Shown here: positions 1 to 14,200 of the stretch, one piece after another
How positions within the stretch are numbered: position 1 is the first letter of the stretch
Layout: each line of letters starts with the position of its first letter
Made by a program: the position numbers and the translations under genes
DNA from: Polytrichum commune
Lineage: Eukaryota > Streptophyta > Polytrichopsida > Polytrichales > Polytrichaceae
Reading direction: 5' to 3'
Assembly: GCA_950295325.1 (NCBI GenBank)
Contig: OX485805.1
Coordinates: 12,186,501 to 12,250,500, forward strand
DNA: 64,000 nt
Notes under the pieces: generated by a model
What the model saw: the letters and a program-made list of their open reading frames with translations, nothing else
Database searches by the model: none
Told to the model about the DNA's origin: nothing

Positions 1-1511
1 GTGGAAGATTTGGTAGTTAGTGACTTTGCTTTCTCACTACATAGGGTAGGTAGTTTGTGGTCATTGCACCAGATTTTGCATGTGGCATTATAGTCACGGG
101 GAGGTGACTATTGAAATTTTAGAAACCACATGAGATAAAAAATAGGGTCAATTTAATTCATCGAGGGTAAATTTTACAAATTCGTTAGATCTACCATAGC
201 ATTGGAAATATGTCTTCTACATGATTATTTGTAAAATAGGGTGGTGAATAATTCCTTCATTTTAGTAATCACTAGAAAAAAAATAGAGTATTAGATATTG
301 GATCCCCCCAAATGTGTGTAGTAAGATCAATAGAATAATTATGGGTTTGACTACTTGGATGAAGAATTGTGTAAATTTTGTCCAAATTTGAATGAAACGC
401 GTTAGTATGGAGGGAAATGTTATGAATTTTTTTTGGGGAAAGAATGTTGTGATTGCGCTTTGCCTTGTACTATGCCTTGGAGGAAGACTTGGTGGAGTGG
501 TTAGAGACTTCAAAGGTTGCCCGCTTCATGCCATCAATTAGTTTTAGTTATTCGTCATCATTGGTATTAAGCAAATCTCTCCAAAAATTTTAGTCTTATC
601 ATGACATTGTAGAGGATATTGACATGTATTGGAAGGTGCATAGTTATATCCTAACCCTTCACATTGTAAATATTTGGTACAAGGTTGAATGTGTTTGTAA
701 ATACAATTGAAGTAAATGTTTTCAATTTGTATATTTAGCTTTCTTTCATTTAAATGCAATCTTTTGTTTTTGGAGTACATAGTTGTACAAAAAATCATGT
801 TTTGTGATAATTGATTGTGTTTCTTGTTTTGTTCTATCCGGGTTTACAACTTGTCTATGTTAGCTTGTACATTTTGTTATCTCCATGTTTATTGGTAACC
901 CTTTTAAATGATATCCAAGTATTATTGATTGTGTTTTGAACGGCATTTTGAACGGTTTAGCATTGGTAAAACTAATTGAAACCGATTGAATGACAAGATG
1001 GATGCTATGGAGCGTTTGTTGCTCACATAGTCAATTTTGCAATGCTATAGTATTCCGTCTACTATTTGGTACTTGTACGATTTATAAAAAAAATACGATG
1101 CAAAAAATTAGCCTTTCTAAACAATTACAAATAAATATAGGGTGTTTAAAAATACGTCAAAGTAGCTTTATATCTACATATAGGGAGGAAAAAAATATTG
1201 AGAGGTGCATAAATATCCCCCCATTAAATACCCCATTATCGCACGTGGTTACAAAATGTAAGGAAGTGTGATCCCCCCGTGATTATAGTCATACTTATTA
1301 AGATTGCATCCCCCACTCAAGTTAAGATTCACCCCATTAATTTGGGGTAATCCAATCAAATATTCAACCCATAATGTTTGCCTCCACGTGCACCCTTTTC
1401 ACATTCGACGACTTCCTATCCCAAATGCTATATAACAAATGCAGGTTTTGGTTAGGCCTCTCTCGGCCACATTTGACAAAGGTTGCATTCTTGATTTCAG
1501 GTGTGTCTCTT
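1..1511. other. intergenic, no gene seen
   Basis: AT-rich sequence. Open frames here are all under 100 codons, lack any recognisable domain and have no matching splice signals. I see no RNA gene and no terminal inverted repeats. Confidence 0.5.
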
Positions 1512-1905
1512 CGGCCCCTCACACCAGATTCTCCTCTTGTTTTGTGTTAAACAATGTGTATAATTTAAGGGTCTAAAATTCTAATGGGCTTGAGGATTCG
1601 GCCCCTCACACCAGATTCTCCTCTTGTTTTGTGTTTGACAATGTGTATAATCTAAGGGTCTAAAATTCTAATGGGCTTGAGGATTCAGCCCCTTACACCA
1701 GATTCTCCTCTTGTTTTGTGTTAAACAATGTGTGTAATCTAAGGGTCGATTTGTAATGGGCTTGAGGTTTCGGCCCCTCACACCAGATTCTCCTCTTGTT
1801 TTGTGTTTGACAATGTGTGTAATCTAAGGGTCTAAAATTCTAATGGCTTGAGGATTCGGCCCCTCACACCAGATTCTCCTCTTGTTTTGTGTTTGACAAT
1901 GTGTG
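1512..1905. repeat. minisatellite, ~87-bp unit, about 4.5 copies
   Basis: A unit beginning CGGCCCCTCACACCAG starts at 1512, 1599, 1686 (variant cagcccc), 1771 and 1857, giving spacings of 87, 87, 85 and 86 bp. Each unit carries the same core (ctcctcttgttttgtgtt) and a tail (taatgggcttgagg). The last copy breaks off near 1905, where unrelated sequence begins. The first three copies differ by only a few substitutions. Confidence 0.9.
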
Positions 1906-3300
1906 TAATGGGGAAGATCGCGCTAATCCGACTTGATGGTGCCTCTTGCATTGTATTTGGACGAAGATGTACAATTGAGGGTCTTGGCCCCAAACTTGTT
2001 GGTGGGTGCCGCAAATGTGGATATGGGTGCAGAGACGTCATTGGACACCCAACTCCGTTTCTTGCTTATCCGTAGTTTGAGGCTATCTTGTAAAGCATGA
2101 AAAATGATTGTGGATAAAAGTGCGGAGTACAATGCTCTTCGTTTGGCTCAATATGAATACGCGATGGGTCCCAATGCTGTCCCAAGAGTTTGTTTGCCAT
2201 GCGAACATAACCTCGTCACTCAATTTCAACAAAACTTGATGTGGTTCTCACATAGCCGCCACATTAGCACACGGATTTCGCGGAGGATTCTTATGTCCGA
2301 CTTGGGGATTTGTCATTGCGTTCATTGGCTAAGCTAAGGGATGAATTGGAGAGCTGCTGGTGTGCGGTGGAGATGTATGGCATGATCTTTGAATCATTTT
2401 ATCCATATTGGACATGCCCGGCCGATAGGGTGTAGATGGAAATAAAGTAGAGTAATCTGTATATAGCTACTTGAACTTAATACACATTTTTGTAAGTCTT
2501 GAGGTTGGCACCTAAATTCACCTACATTTTGTCGGCCACCAAAAAAAATTGTATAAGGTATTTTGATTTCAATTGGTGACGTCAGTCCTAATTTAATATG
2601 GAACATTTGAAACCTAGACTATAAGATGTTTGAAAACAAATGCAATCTTCCACGCCTATAGGATCCGTTGGTTTCTCGAACAATTATGGGTTATTATGTC
2701 CACGGGAATGGGGTGCCTTTCCAACAAATTGAATTCAAACTATCTCTAATTCCACGGAAATAGGCACTGCTTCTCCTAAAATTACCCAACAAAATCTAAA
2801 TTTTCCGCTCTCCACTCTCCGCTCACACTACTAAGTTTCCCCGGCTGCGCTCTCCAGTACAGTTGCCTCTCGCCCCTCATTGTCTCTCGGTGTCCCTCAT
2901 CTGCCTGGCGCATCGCCTCCTTTCTCCCGCATCCTTGCACACTCCGCAACTCTCCCCCTCGAGAGTTTCCACACCAGTGGCTCTCGGCCTCCGCTGGTCC
3001 CGAGTCCAGAGGAAATTATCCACTCCCACGGTCCCCCTGCCTAAAACAACCAACATCCTAATCCCAAAACGAACAATACTTTCGGCCCTACACCATCACC
3101 GTATCCTAAAACCAATTGAGTATGGCATCACTTACCTCTAATCGACTTAATTAACTCTTTTTACTTTTTGGTGCTTAATAAATTCAGTCAACACCTAACT
3201 GAACAAAAAGTCTAACTTCTAAACCACAACCCCATCTAATCCTTAACTAACTCAAGAAATTCTAATTCTAATGTTTTGGTGTTTTATAAGTTTAACACGA
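1906..3300. other. intergenic, no gene seen
   Basis: Short open frames on both strands show no recognisable domain. 2790-3010 is unusually rich in C and T (CTCTCC runs), which creates spurious small frames. Nothing else is supported. Confidence 0.4.
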
Positions 3301-3321
3301 ATTGTGGACACAACTGTGGGC

Positions 3322-4697
3322 TCACAGGTGGTCAACAGTGTCTTCACATAATGGAGCTTGCCTATGGAATGATGTTTGTTGGGTATGATATATTTCATTC
3401 GCGATGTCCGTGGGTTTGGTTAGAATATTACCATCGGAGCTCTGAATGCAATCTAGGGAGCTTTCGGTTATTGGGTGGAATATTTTTTTGTGTATGGTTT
3501 TGGGTTTTATATTTAGTAAGGCTCTGTATTTTGTGATGGCGGCTTTGCAGTTGATCGCGGTTTGTTTGGCGACGATTCTGTATGCTTCTATTTTAGCATT
3601 CTTGTCAATGTTGGCTAGATGATCTATCCATTGTTGTAGATATGTTTGGTTTGTAGGGAGGGATGTGATATTAATGTTGTTTATTAGTAGTAAGAATTTT
3701 ATATCTGGATTGTCGCGGAGGTGTGTGGGGGGGTATTGGCATGCGGCTCGGATTGTTTTCCGGATGGTATGGTGGATTTTTAGTTGGTGTTTCCATAATT
3801 TTTGTTGTTTTCTAGGGAGGAACCCTCCTTGGTTTTTGGCTCTGGCGGGGAGTGGGGGCGCCGGTTGTGTCATGCAAGTTTGTTCAATGCATCTATTAAG
3901 AGAGTTTATGATGTCCTGAAAATTATTTTGTGCTTCTTCCCATTGTGTTTGGGTGAGTTGGTCTTGGTGTAGTGTTTTTGTGAGATTTGCTATAGCTAGG
4001 CTTTGTTCGTCAATGAAGGTTATTTGGAGATTTTGGAGGTTGGTAGGGGGTATGGAGTATGGGGTATGTGATCCTAAGGTTGTTGGGGGGTTTTTGTATT
4101 TCTTTGATGATTATGATGTTGGGGGTTAGCTGGAGTTGGACCGGGTAGTGGTCCGAGTTTTGGTTGAGATTGGTTATTGTGTGGCTTTGTAGGTTGTTAT
4201 GGTTGGGGTGGTTGGAGTAGAAACCATCGATGTGACTGGTTGAGGTGTAGTTATGGCCTCCCTGCCTTGTGAAGCTTTCTTGGTTATTGATCGTATTGAG
4301 CCCAATTGTGTTTATGAAGTTGGCCCACTCATAGTTTGTTGGGTTAGGGGGGGAATTTATGCCATTGGATGATCTGCCCTTTAATAATATATCCCGGTTA
4401 AAGTCTCCGGCTAGTATGATTAGATGGTTTTGGTGGCGGTATATTAAATTTTGGATTTGGGTTTGTATTTCTTGTATTAGGTGTGTGTCTTGGGGGTGCG
4501 TGTGCATATACATGTTTAGTAAGAGTATCGGTTTGATGGGTTTGTTGTTGATTAGTATGGCTTGTAGGTATGGTGATATTGAGCTCGGAGTTGGGATTTT
4601 ATTGATGTTGTCATTTGTATATATGTATTTGGGTATCAAGGTTAGGATGCCCCCTCTGGCCGTGGTGGGTCCAGTGTAGCGGTTATGTCATTCCATT
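3322..4697 (-). mobile_element. LINE (non-LTR retrotransposon) fragment: endonuclease and linker, broken
   Basis: Reading the minus strand from about 4697 to 4010 gives an AP-type endonuclease of a non-LTR element. It begins inside the domain at HNRYTGPTTARGGILTL, followed by the metal-binding AGDFN motif, then TSTSHIDGFYS and the C-terminal SDHYPVQL motif. A second frame (3873-3322) resembles the linker between endonuclease and reverse transcriptase, with an NQGGFLPRKQQKLWKHQL segment. The two are in different frames, so at least one frameshift separates them. The N-terminal part of the endonuclease and the whole reverse transcriptase are absent. This is a dead 5'- and 3'-truncated copy. Clade was not assigned. 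Confidence 0.8.
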
Positions 4698-5257
4698 CAA
4701 GACAACTTACTCTCATTCAAACAATCATTACCATCATCCACATTGCATTGCACACACACACTACAAGACTATAGCTTATCAAAATGCTTTATTCCACATA
4801 TTGGTGTTCTCAGTCACAAGACACCGAATCTCTCAGTTCTTCATCTGCCTATTGATATCTTTCTCTCGAGTATCCCACTCGGAGTCTACCTAATTGCACT
4901 CCACCTCAATCACTGAGCGTTGATGCTTTATCAACCTATTGCTCTAATATGAGACTATGCTTGATTCTACCTTTGGAAATAGCATGTCTTCAACCTCGAC
5001 TGTCCCCTCCTCATAGTGTCGAGGATGAGGGCAGTCCGTTAGTAGTCTAACCGCTTCTACAACGGCAATAGCCCTTCCTTTTCACACTTGATGGCTTCCA
5101 GTGGCTAATAGCCAGATGAATCTCATCAAAAAGTGAAAATGGCCAACTTCGGCTAGGCGATAGCCTAAAAATTGGTTCTACAAAGCCCCACGTTAATCTT
5201 CTTGCGTTCCGCAAAACTCTATCTTTTCAGCTGCTTACCGTCTGGGCCCAGCTGCTT
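4698..5257. other. 3' flank of the PNL gene, no gene seen
   Basis: Non-coding sequence between the LINE fragment and the stop codon of the giant LRR exon. It should contain the 3' untranslated region and poly(A) site of that minus-strand gene. I could not single out a convincing poly(A) signal. Confidence 0.4.
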
Positions 5258-8200
5258 TTATTGTCTTGGTGATGATGGCCCATAGACTTCCACGTACCCT
5301 GGGGCCATTACCTCCTCTTGCGGAATCATTGTATTGAGCGTCGGCCTCTGATTATTCAAGGCTCGACTGATTACCAAATCAATCTCCGTCAAAGAAGTGA
5401 GGTTTCCAAGTCCCTCGGGTAATGTTGTCAAGCTCCAATAATTACGCAAATTAAGCTTCGTTAAAGAAGTGAGGTTTCCAAGTCCCTGGGGTAATGTTGT
5501 CAAGCTTGAACATCCTTCCAAATCAATCTCCGTCAAAGAAGTGAGGTTTCCAAGTCCCTGGGGTAATGTTGTCAAGCTTGAACATCCTTCCAAATCAATC
5601 TCCGTCAAAGAAGTGAGGTTTCCAAGTCCCTCGGGTAATGTTGTCAAGCTTGAACATCCCCCCAAATCAATCTCCGTCAAAGAAGTGAGGTTTCCAAGTC
5701 CCTCGGGTAATGTTGTCAAGCTCCAACATCCCCCCAAATCAATCTCCGTCAAAGACGTGAGGTTTTCAAGTCCCTCGGGTAATGTTGTCAAGCTCCAACA
5801 TCCCCCCAAATCAATCTCCGTCAAAGAAATGAGGTTTCCAAGTCCCTCGGGTAATGTTGTCAAGCTTAGACAATCACGCAACTCAAGTTCCTTCAAAGAA
5901 GTGAGGTTTCCAAGTCCCTCGGGTAATATCGTCAAGCTTGAACAATTACGCAAATTAAGCTTTGTCAAAGAAGTGAGGTTTCCAAGTCCCTCGGGTAATA
6001 TCGTCAAGCTTGAACAATTACGCAAATTAAGCTTTGTCAAAGAAGTGAGGTTTCCAAGTCCCTCGGGTAATATTGTCAAGCTTAAACAATTACGCAAATT
6101 AAGGTTTGTCAAAGAAGTGAGGTTTCGAAGTCCCTCGGGTAATGTTGTCAACCTTGAACATCCCTCCAAATCAATCCCCGTCAAAGAAATGAGGTTTCCA
6201 AGTCCCTCGGGTAATGTTGTCAACCTCCAACAATCACGCAAATCAATCTCCATCAAAGAAGTGAGGTTTCCAAGTCCCTCGGGTAATGTTGTCAAGCTTG
6301 AACATCGCCGCAAATGAATCTGCGTCAAAGAAGTGAGGTTTCCAAGTCCCTCGGGCAATGTTGTCAAGCTTGAACATCCTTCCAAATCAATCTCCGTCAA
6401 AGAAGTGAGGTTTCCAAGTCCCTCGGGTAATGTTGTCAAGCTCCAATAATTACGCAAATTAAGCTTCGTTAAAGAAGTGAGGTTTCCAAGTCCCTCACGT
6501 AATGTTGTCAAGCTCCAATAATTACGCAAATTAAGCTTCGTTAAAGAAGTGAGGTTTCCAAGTCCCTCGGGTAATGTTGTCAACCTTGAACATCCTTCCA
6601 AATCAATCTCCGTCAAAGAAGTGAGGTTTCCAAGTCCCTTGGGTAATGTTGCCCAGCTTGAACATCCTTCCAAATCAATCTCCGTCAAAGAAGTGAGGTT
6701 TCCAAGTCCCTTGGGTAATGTTGTCAACCTTGAACATCGCCGCAAATCAATCTCCGTCAAAGAAGTGAGGTTTCCAAGTCCCTCGGGTAATGTTGACAAG
6801 CTTGAACATCCCCCCAAATCAATCTCCGTCAAAGAAGTGAGGTTTCCAAGTCCTCGGGGTAATGTTGTCAAATTCCAACAATCACACAAATCAATATCCG
6901 TCAAAGAAGTGAGGTTTCCAAGTCCCTTGGGTATTGTTGTCAAGCTTGAACATCCCCCCAAATCAATCTCCGTCAAAGAAATGAGGTTTCCAAGTCCCTC
7001 GGGTAATGTTCTCAATCTTGAACAATGACACAAATTAAGCTTTGTCAAAGAAGTCAAATTTCCAAGTCCCTCGGGTAATATTGTCAACTTCCAACAATCA
7101 CGCAAATTAAGCTCTGTCAAAGAAGTCAGGTTTCCAAGTCCCTCGGGTAATGTTGTCAAGCCCCAACAACAACACAAATTAAGCTTCGTTAAAGAAGTGA
7201 GGTTTCCAAGTCCCTTGGGTAATGTTGTCAAGCTTGAACATGCCCCCAAATCAATCACTGTCATAGAAGTGAGGTTTCCAAGTCCCTCGGGTAATGTTGT
7301 CAAGCTTGAACAATGTCGCAAATCAAGCTTTCTCAAAGAAGTGAGGTTTCCAAGTCCCTCGGGTAATGTTGTCAAGCTTAAACAATTACGCAAATTAAGC
7401 TTTGTCAAAGAAGTCAGGTTTCCAAGTCCCTCGGGTAATGTTGTCAAACGCCAACAACCACGCAAATTAAACTTCCTCAAAGAAGTGAGGTTTCCAAGTC
7501 CATTGGGTAATGTTGTCAAGCTTGAACATCCCCCCAAATCTATCTCCGTCAAAGAAGTGAGGTTTACAAATCCCTCGGGTAATGTTGTCAAGCTTGAACA
7601 TGCCCCCAAATCAATCACTGTCAAAGAAGTGAGGTTTCCAAGTCCCTCGGGTAATGTTGTCAAGCTTAAACAATTATGCAAATTGACCTTTGTCAAAGAA
7701 GTCAGGTTTCCAAGTCCCTGGGGTAATGTTGTCAAAAGCCAACAATCACGCAAATTAAACTTCCTCAAAGAAGTGAGGTTTCCAAGTCCAATTGGTAATG
7801 TTGTCAAGCTTGAACATCCCCCCAAATCAATCTCCGTCAAAGAAGTGAGGTTTCCAAGTCCCTCGGGTAATGTTGTCAAGCTTGAACATCGCCGCAAATG
7901 AATCTGCGTCAAAGAAGTGAGGTTTCCAAGTCCCTCGGGCAATGTTGTCAAGCTTGAACATCCTTCCAAATCAATCTCCGTCAAAGAAGTGAGGTTTCCA
8001 AGTCCCTCGGGTAATGTTGTCAAGCTTGAACATCCTTCCAAATCAATCTCCGTCAAAGAAGTGAGGTTTCCAAGTCCCTCGGGTAATGTTGTCAAGCTTG
8101 AACATCCTTCCAAATCAATCTCCGTCAAAGAAGTGAGGTTTCCAAGTCCCTCGGGTAATGTTGTCAAGCTTGAACATCCTTCCAAATCAATCTCCGTCAA

Positions 8201-11200
8201 AGAAGTGAGGTTTCCAAGTCCCTTGGGTAATGTTGTCAAGCTTGAACATCCCCACAAATCAATATCCGTCAAAGAAGTGAGGTTTCCAAGACCGTGGGGA
8301 AATGATGTCAACCTTGAACATCCCCCCAAATCAGTCTCCGTCAAAGAAGTGAGGTTTCCAAGTCCCTCGGATAATGTTGTCAAGCTTGAACATCCCCCCA
8401 AATCAATCACCGTCAAAGAAGTGAGGTTTCCAAGTTCCTCGGGTAATGTTGTCAAGCTTGAACATCGCCGCAAATGAATCTCCGTCAAAGAAGTGAGGTT
8501 TCCAAGTCCCTCGGGTAATGTTGTCAAGCTTGAACATCCTTCCAAATCAATCTCCGTCAAAGAAGTGAGGTTTCCAAGTCCCTCGGGTAATGTTGTCAAA
8601 CTCCAATAATTACGCAAATTAAGCTTCGTTAAAGAAGTGAGGTTTCCAAGTCCCACGGGTAATGTTGTCAACCTTGAACATCCTTCCAAATCAATCTCTG
8701 TCAAAGAAGTGAGGTTTCCAAGTCCCTCGGGTAATGTTGTCAAGCTTGAACATCCTTCCAAATCAATCTCCGTCAAAGAAGTGAGGTTTCCAAGTCCCTC
8801 GGGTAATGTTGTCAAGCTTGAACAACCTTCCAAATCAATCTCCGTCAAAGAAGTGAGGTTTCCAAGTCCGTGGGGAAATGTTGTCAACCTTGAACATCCC
8901 CCCAAATCTGTCTCCGTCAAAGAAGTGAGGTTTCCAAGTCCCTTGGGTAATGTTGTCAAGCTTGAACATGCCCCCAAATCAATCACTGTCATAGAAGTGA
9001 GGTTTCCAAGTCCCTCGGGTAATGTTGTCAAGCTTGAACAATGTCGCAAATCAAGCTTTCTCAAAGAAGTGAGGTTTCCAAGTCCCTCGGGTAATGTTGT
9101 CAAGCTTAAACAATTACGCAAATTAAGCTTTGTCAAAGAAGTCAGGTTTCCAAGTCCCTCGGGTAATGTTGTCAAACGCCAACAACCACGCAAATTAAAC
9201 TTCCTCAAAGAAGTGAGGTTTCCAAGTCCATTGGGTAATGTTGTCAAGCTTGAACATCCCCCCAAATCTATCTCCGTCAAAGAAATGAGGTTTCCAAGTC
9301 CCTCGGGTAATGTTGTCAATCTTGAACAATGACACAAATTAAGCTTTGTCAAAGAAGTCAAGTTTCCAACTCCCTCGGGTAATGTTGTCAATCTTGAACA
9401 ATGACACAAATTAAGCTTTGTCAAAGAAGTCAAGTTTCCAACTCCCTCGGGTAATGTTGTCAAGCGCCAAAAATGACACAAATTAAGCTTCGTTAAAGAA
9501 GTGAGGTTTCCAAGTCCCTTGGGTAATGTTGTCAAGATTGAACATCCCCCCAAATCAATCTCCGTCAAAGAAGTGAGGTTTACAAATCCCTCGGGTAATG
9601 TTGTCAAGCTTGAACATGCCCCCAAATCAATCACTGTCAAAGAAGTGAGGTTTCCAAGTCCCTCGGGTAATGTTGTCAAGCTTAAACAATTATGCAAATT
9701 GACCTTTGTCAAAGAAGTCAGGTTTCCAAGTCCCTGGGGTAATGTTGTCAAAAGCCAACAATCACGCAAATTAAACTTCCTCAAAGAAGTGAGGTTTCCA
9801 AGTCCAATTGGTAATGTTGTCAAGCTTGAACATCCCCCCAAATCAATCTCCGTCAAAGAAGTGAGGTTTCCAAGTCCCTCGGGTAATGTTGTCAAGCTTG
9901 AACATCGCCGCAAATGAATCTGCGTCAAAGAAGTGAGGTTTCCAAGTCCCTCGGGCAATGTTGTCAAGCTTGAACATCCTTCCAAATCAATCTCCGTCAA
10001 AGAAGTGAGGTTTCCAAGTCCCTCGGGTAATGTTGTCAAGCTTGAACATCCCCCCAAATCAATCTCCGTCAAAGAAGTGAGGTTTCCAAGTCCCTCGGGT
10101 AATGTTGTCAAGCTTGAACATCCTTCCAAATCAATCTCCGTCAAAGAAGTGAGGTTTCCAAGTCCCTCGGGTAATGTTGTCAAGCTTGAACATCCTTCCA
10201 AATCAATCTCCGTCAAAGAAGTGAGGTTTCCAAGTCCCTTGGGTAATGTTGTCAAGCTTGAACATCCCCACAAATCAATATCCGTCAAAGAAGTGAGGTT
10301 TCCAAGACCGTGGGGAAATGATGTCAACCTTGAACATCCCCCCAAATCAGTCTCCGTCAAAGAAGTGAGGTTTCCAAGTCCCTCGGATAATGTTGTCAAG
10401 CTTGAACATCCTTCCAAATCAATCACTGTCAAAGAAGTGAGGTTTCCAAGTCCCTCAGGTAGTGTTGTTAAGCTTGAACATCGCCGCAAATGAATCTCCT
10501 TCAAGGAAGTGAGGTTTCCAAGTCCCTCGGGTAATGTTGTCAAGCTTGAACATCCCTCCAAATCAATCTCCGTCAAAGAAGTGAGGTTTCCAAGTCCCTC
10601 GGGTAATGTTGTCAAGCTCCAATAATTACGCAAATTAAGCTTCGTTAAAGAAGTGAGGTTTCCAAGTCCCTCGGGTAATGTTGTCAACCTTAAACAATGA
10701 CACAAATTAAGCTTTGTCAAAGAAGTCAAGTTTACAAGTCCCTCGGGTAATGTTGTCAACCTCCAACAATCACGCAAATTAAGCTCTGTCAAAGAAGTCA
10801 GGTTTCCAAGTCCCTCGGGTAATGTTGTCAAGCCCCAACAATCACACAAATTAAGCTTCGTTAAAGAAGTGAGGTTTCCAAGTCCCTCGGATAATGTTGT
10901 CAAGCTTGAACATGCCCCCAAATCAATCACCGTCAAAGAAGTGAGGTTTCCAAGTTCCTCGGGTAATGTTGTCAAGCTTGAACATCGCCGCAAATGAATC
11001 TCCGTCAAAGAAGTGAGGTTTCCAAGTCCCTCGGGTAATGTTGTCAAGCTTGAACATCCTTCCAAATCAATCTCCGTCAAAGAAGTGAGGTTTCCAAGTC
11101 CCTCGGGTAATGTTGTCAAACTCCAATAATTACGCAAATTAAGCTTCGTTAAAGAAGTGAGGTTTCCAAGTCCCACGGGTAATGTTGTCAACCTTGAACA

Positions 11201-14200
11201 TCCTTCCAAATCAATCTCTGTCAAAGAAGTGAGGTTTCCAAGTCCCTCGGGTAATGTTGTCAAGCTTGAACATCCTTCCAAATCAATCTCCGTCAAAGAA
11301 GTGAGGTTTCCAAGTCCCTCGGGTAATGTTGTCAAGCTTGAACAACCTTCCAAATCAATCTCCGTCAAAGAAGTGAGGTTTCCAAGTCCGTGGGGAAATG
11401 TTGTCAACCTTGAACATCCCCCCAAATCTGTCTCCGTCAAAGAAGTGAGGTTTCCAAGTCCCTTGGGTAATGTTGTCAAGCTTGAACATGCCCCCAAATC
11501 AATCACTGTCATAGAAGTGAGGTTTCCAAGTCCCTCGGGTAATGTTGTCAAGCTTGAACAATGTCGCAAATCAAGCTTTCTCAAAGAAGTGAGGTTTCCA
11601 AGTCCCTCGGGTAATGTTGTCAAGCTTAAACAATTACGCAAATTAAGCTTTGTCAAAGAAGTCAGGTTTCCAAGTCCCTCGGGTAATGTTGTCAAACGCC
11701 AACAACCACGCAAATTAAACTTCCTCAAAGAAGTGAGGTTTCCAAGTCCATTGGGTAATGTTGTCAAGCTTGAACATCCCCCCAAATCTATCTCCGTCAA
11801 AGAAATGAGGTTTCCAAGTCCCTCGGGTAATGTTGTCAATCTTGAACAATGACACAAATTAAGCTTTGTCAAAGAAGTCAAGTTTCCAACTCCCTCGGGT
11901 AATGTTGTCAATCTTGAACAATGACACAAATTAAGCTTTGTCAAAGAAGTCAAGTTTCCAACTCCCTCGGGTAATGTTGTCAAGCGCCAAAAATGACACA
12001 AATTAAGCTTCGTTAAAGAAGTGAGGTTTCCAAGTCCCTTGGGTAATGTTGTCAAGATTGAACATCCCCCCAAATCAATCTCCGTCAAAGAAGTGAGGTT
12101 TACAAATCCCTCGGGTAATGTTGTCAAGCTTGAACATGCCCCCAAATCAATCACTGTCAAAGAAGTGAGGTTTCCAAGTCCCTCGGGTAATGTTGTCAAG
12201 CTTAAACAATTATGCAAATTGACCTTTGTCAAAGAAGTCAGGTTTCCAAGTCCCTGGGGTAATGTTGTCAAAAGCCAACAATCACGCAAATTAAACTTCC
12301 TCAAAGAAGTGAGGTTTCCAAGTCCAATTGGTAATGTTGTCAAGCTTGAACATCCCCCCAAATCAATCTCCGTCAAAGAAGTGAGGTTTCCAAGTCCCTC
12401 GGGTAATGTTGTCAAGCTTGAACATCGCCGCAAATGAATCTGCGTCAAAGAAGTGAGGTTTCCAAGTCCCTCGGGCAATGTTGTCAAGCTTGAACATCCT
12501 TCCAAATCAATCTCCGTCAAAGAAGTGAGGTTTCCAAGTCCCTCGGGTAATGTTGTCAAGCTTGAACATCCTTCCAAATCAATCTCCGTCAAAGAAGTGA
12601 GGTTTCCAAGTCCCTCGGGTAATGTTGTCAAGCTTGAACATCCTTCCAAATCAATCTCCGTCAAAGAAGTGAGGTTTCCAAGTCCCTCGGGTAATGTTGT
12701 CAAGCTTGAACATCCTTCCAAATCAATCTCCGTCAAAGAAGTGAGGTTTCCAAGTCCCTTGGGTAATGTTGTCAAGCTTGAACATCCCCACAAATCAATA
12801 TCCGTCAAAGAAGTGAGGTTTCCAAGACCGTGGGGAAATGATGTCAACCTTGAACATCCCCCCAAATCAGTCTCCGTCAAAGAAGTGAGGTTTCCAAGTC
12901 CCTCGGATAATGTTGTCAAGCTTGAACATCCTTCCAAATCAATCACTGTCAAAGAAGTGAGGTTTCCAAGTCCCTCAGGTAGTGTTGTTAAGCTTGAACA
13001 TCGCCGCAAATGAATCTCCTTCAAGGAAGTGAGGTTTCCAAGTCCCTCGGGTAATGTTGTCAAGCTTGAACATCCCTCCAAATCAATCTCCGTCAAAGAA
13101 GTGAGGTTTCCAAGTCCCTCGGGTAATGTTGTCAAGCTCCAATAATTACGCAAATTAAGCTTCGTTAAAGAAGTGAGGTTTCCAAGTCCCTCGGGTAATG
13201 TTGTCAACCTTAAACAATGACACAAATTAAGCTTTGTCAAAGAAGTCAAGTTTACAAGTCCCTCGGGTAATGTTGTCAACCTCCAACAATCACGCAAATT
13301 AAGCTCTGTCAAAGAAGTCAGGTTTCCAAGTCCCTCGGGTAATGTTGTCAAGCCCCAACAATCACACAAATTAAGCTTCGTTAAAGAAGTGAGGTTTCCA
13401 AGTCCCTCGGATAATGTTGTCAAGCTTGAACATGCCCCCAAATCAATCACCGTCAAAGAAGTGAGGTTTCCAAGTTCCTCGGGTAATGTTGTCAAGCTTG
13501 AACATCGCCGCAAATGAATCTCCGTCAAAGAAGTGAGGTTTCCAAGTCCCTCGGGTAATGTTGTCAAGCTTGAACATCCCCCCAAATCAATCTCCGTCAA
13601 AGAAATGAGGTTTCCAAGTCCCTCGGGTAATGTTGTCAACCTTAAACAATGACACAAATTAAGCTTTTTCAAAGAAGTCAAGTTTACAAGTCCCTCGGGT
13701 AATGTTGTCAACCTCCAACAATCACGCAAATTAAGCTCTGTCAAAGAAGTCAGGTTTCCAAGTCCCTCGGGTAATGTTGTCAAGCCCCAACAATCACACA
13801 AATTAAGCTTCGTTAAAGAAGTGAGGTTTCCAAGTCCCTCGGATAATGTTGTCAAGCTTGAACATGCCCCCAAATCAATCACCGTCAAAGAAGTGAGGTT
13901 TCCAAGTTCCTCGGGTAATGTTGTCAAGCTTGAACATCGCCGCAAATGAATCTCCGTCAAAGAAGTGAGGTTTCCAAGTCCCTCGGGTAATGTTGTCAAG
14001 CTTGAACATCCTTCCAAATCAATCTCCGTCAAAGAAGTGAGGTTTCCAAGTCCCTCGGGTAATGTTGTCAAACTCCAATAATTACGCAAATTAAGCTTCG
14101 TTAAAGAAGTGAGGTTTCCAAGTCCCACGGGTAATGTTGTCAACCTTGAACATCCTTCCAAATCAATCTCTGTCAAAGAAGTGAGGTTTCCAAGTCCCTC

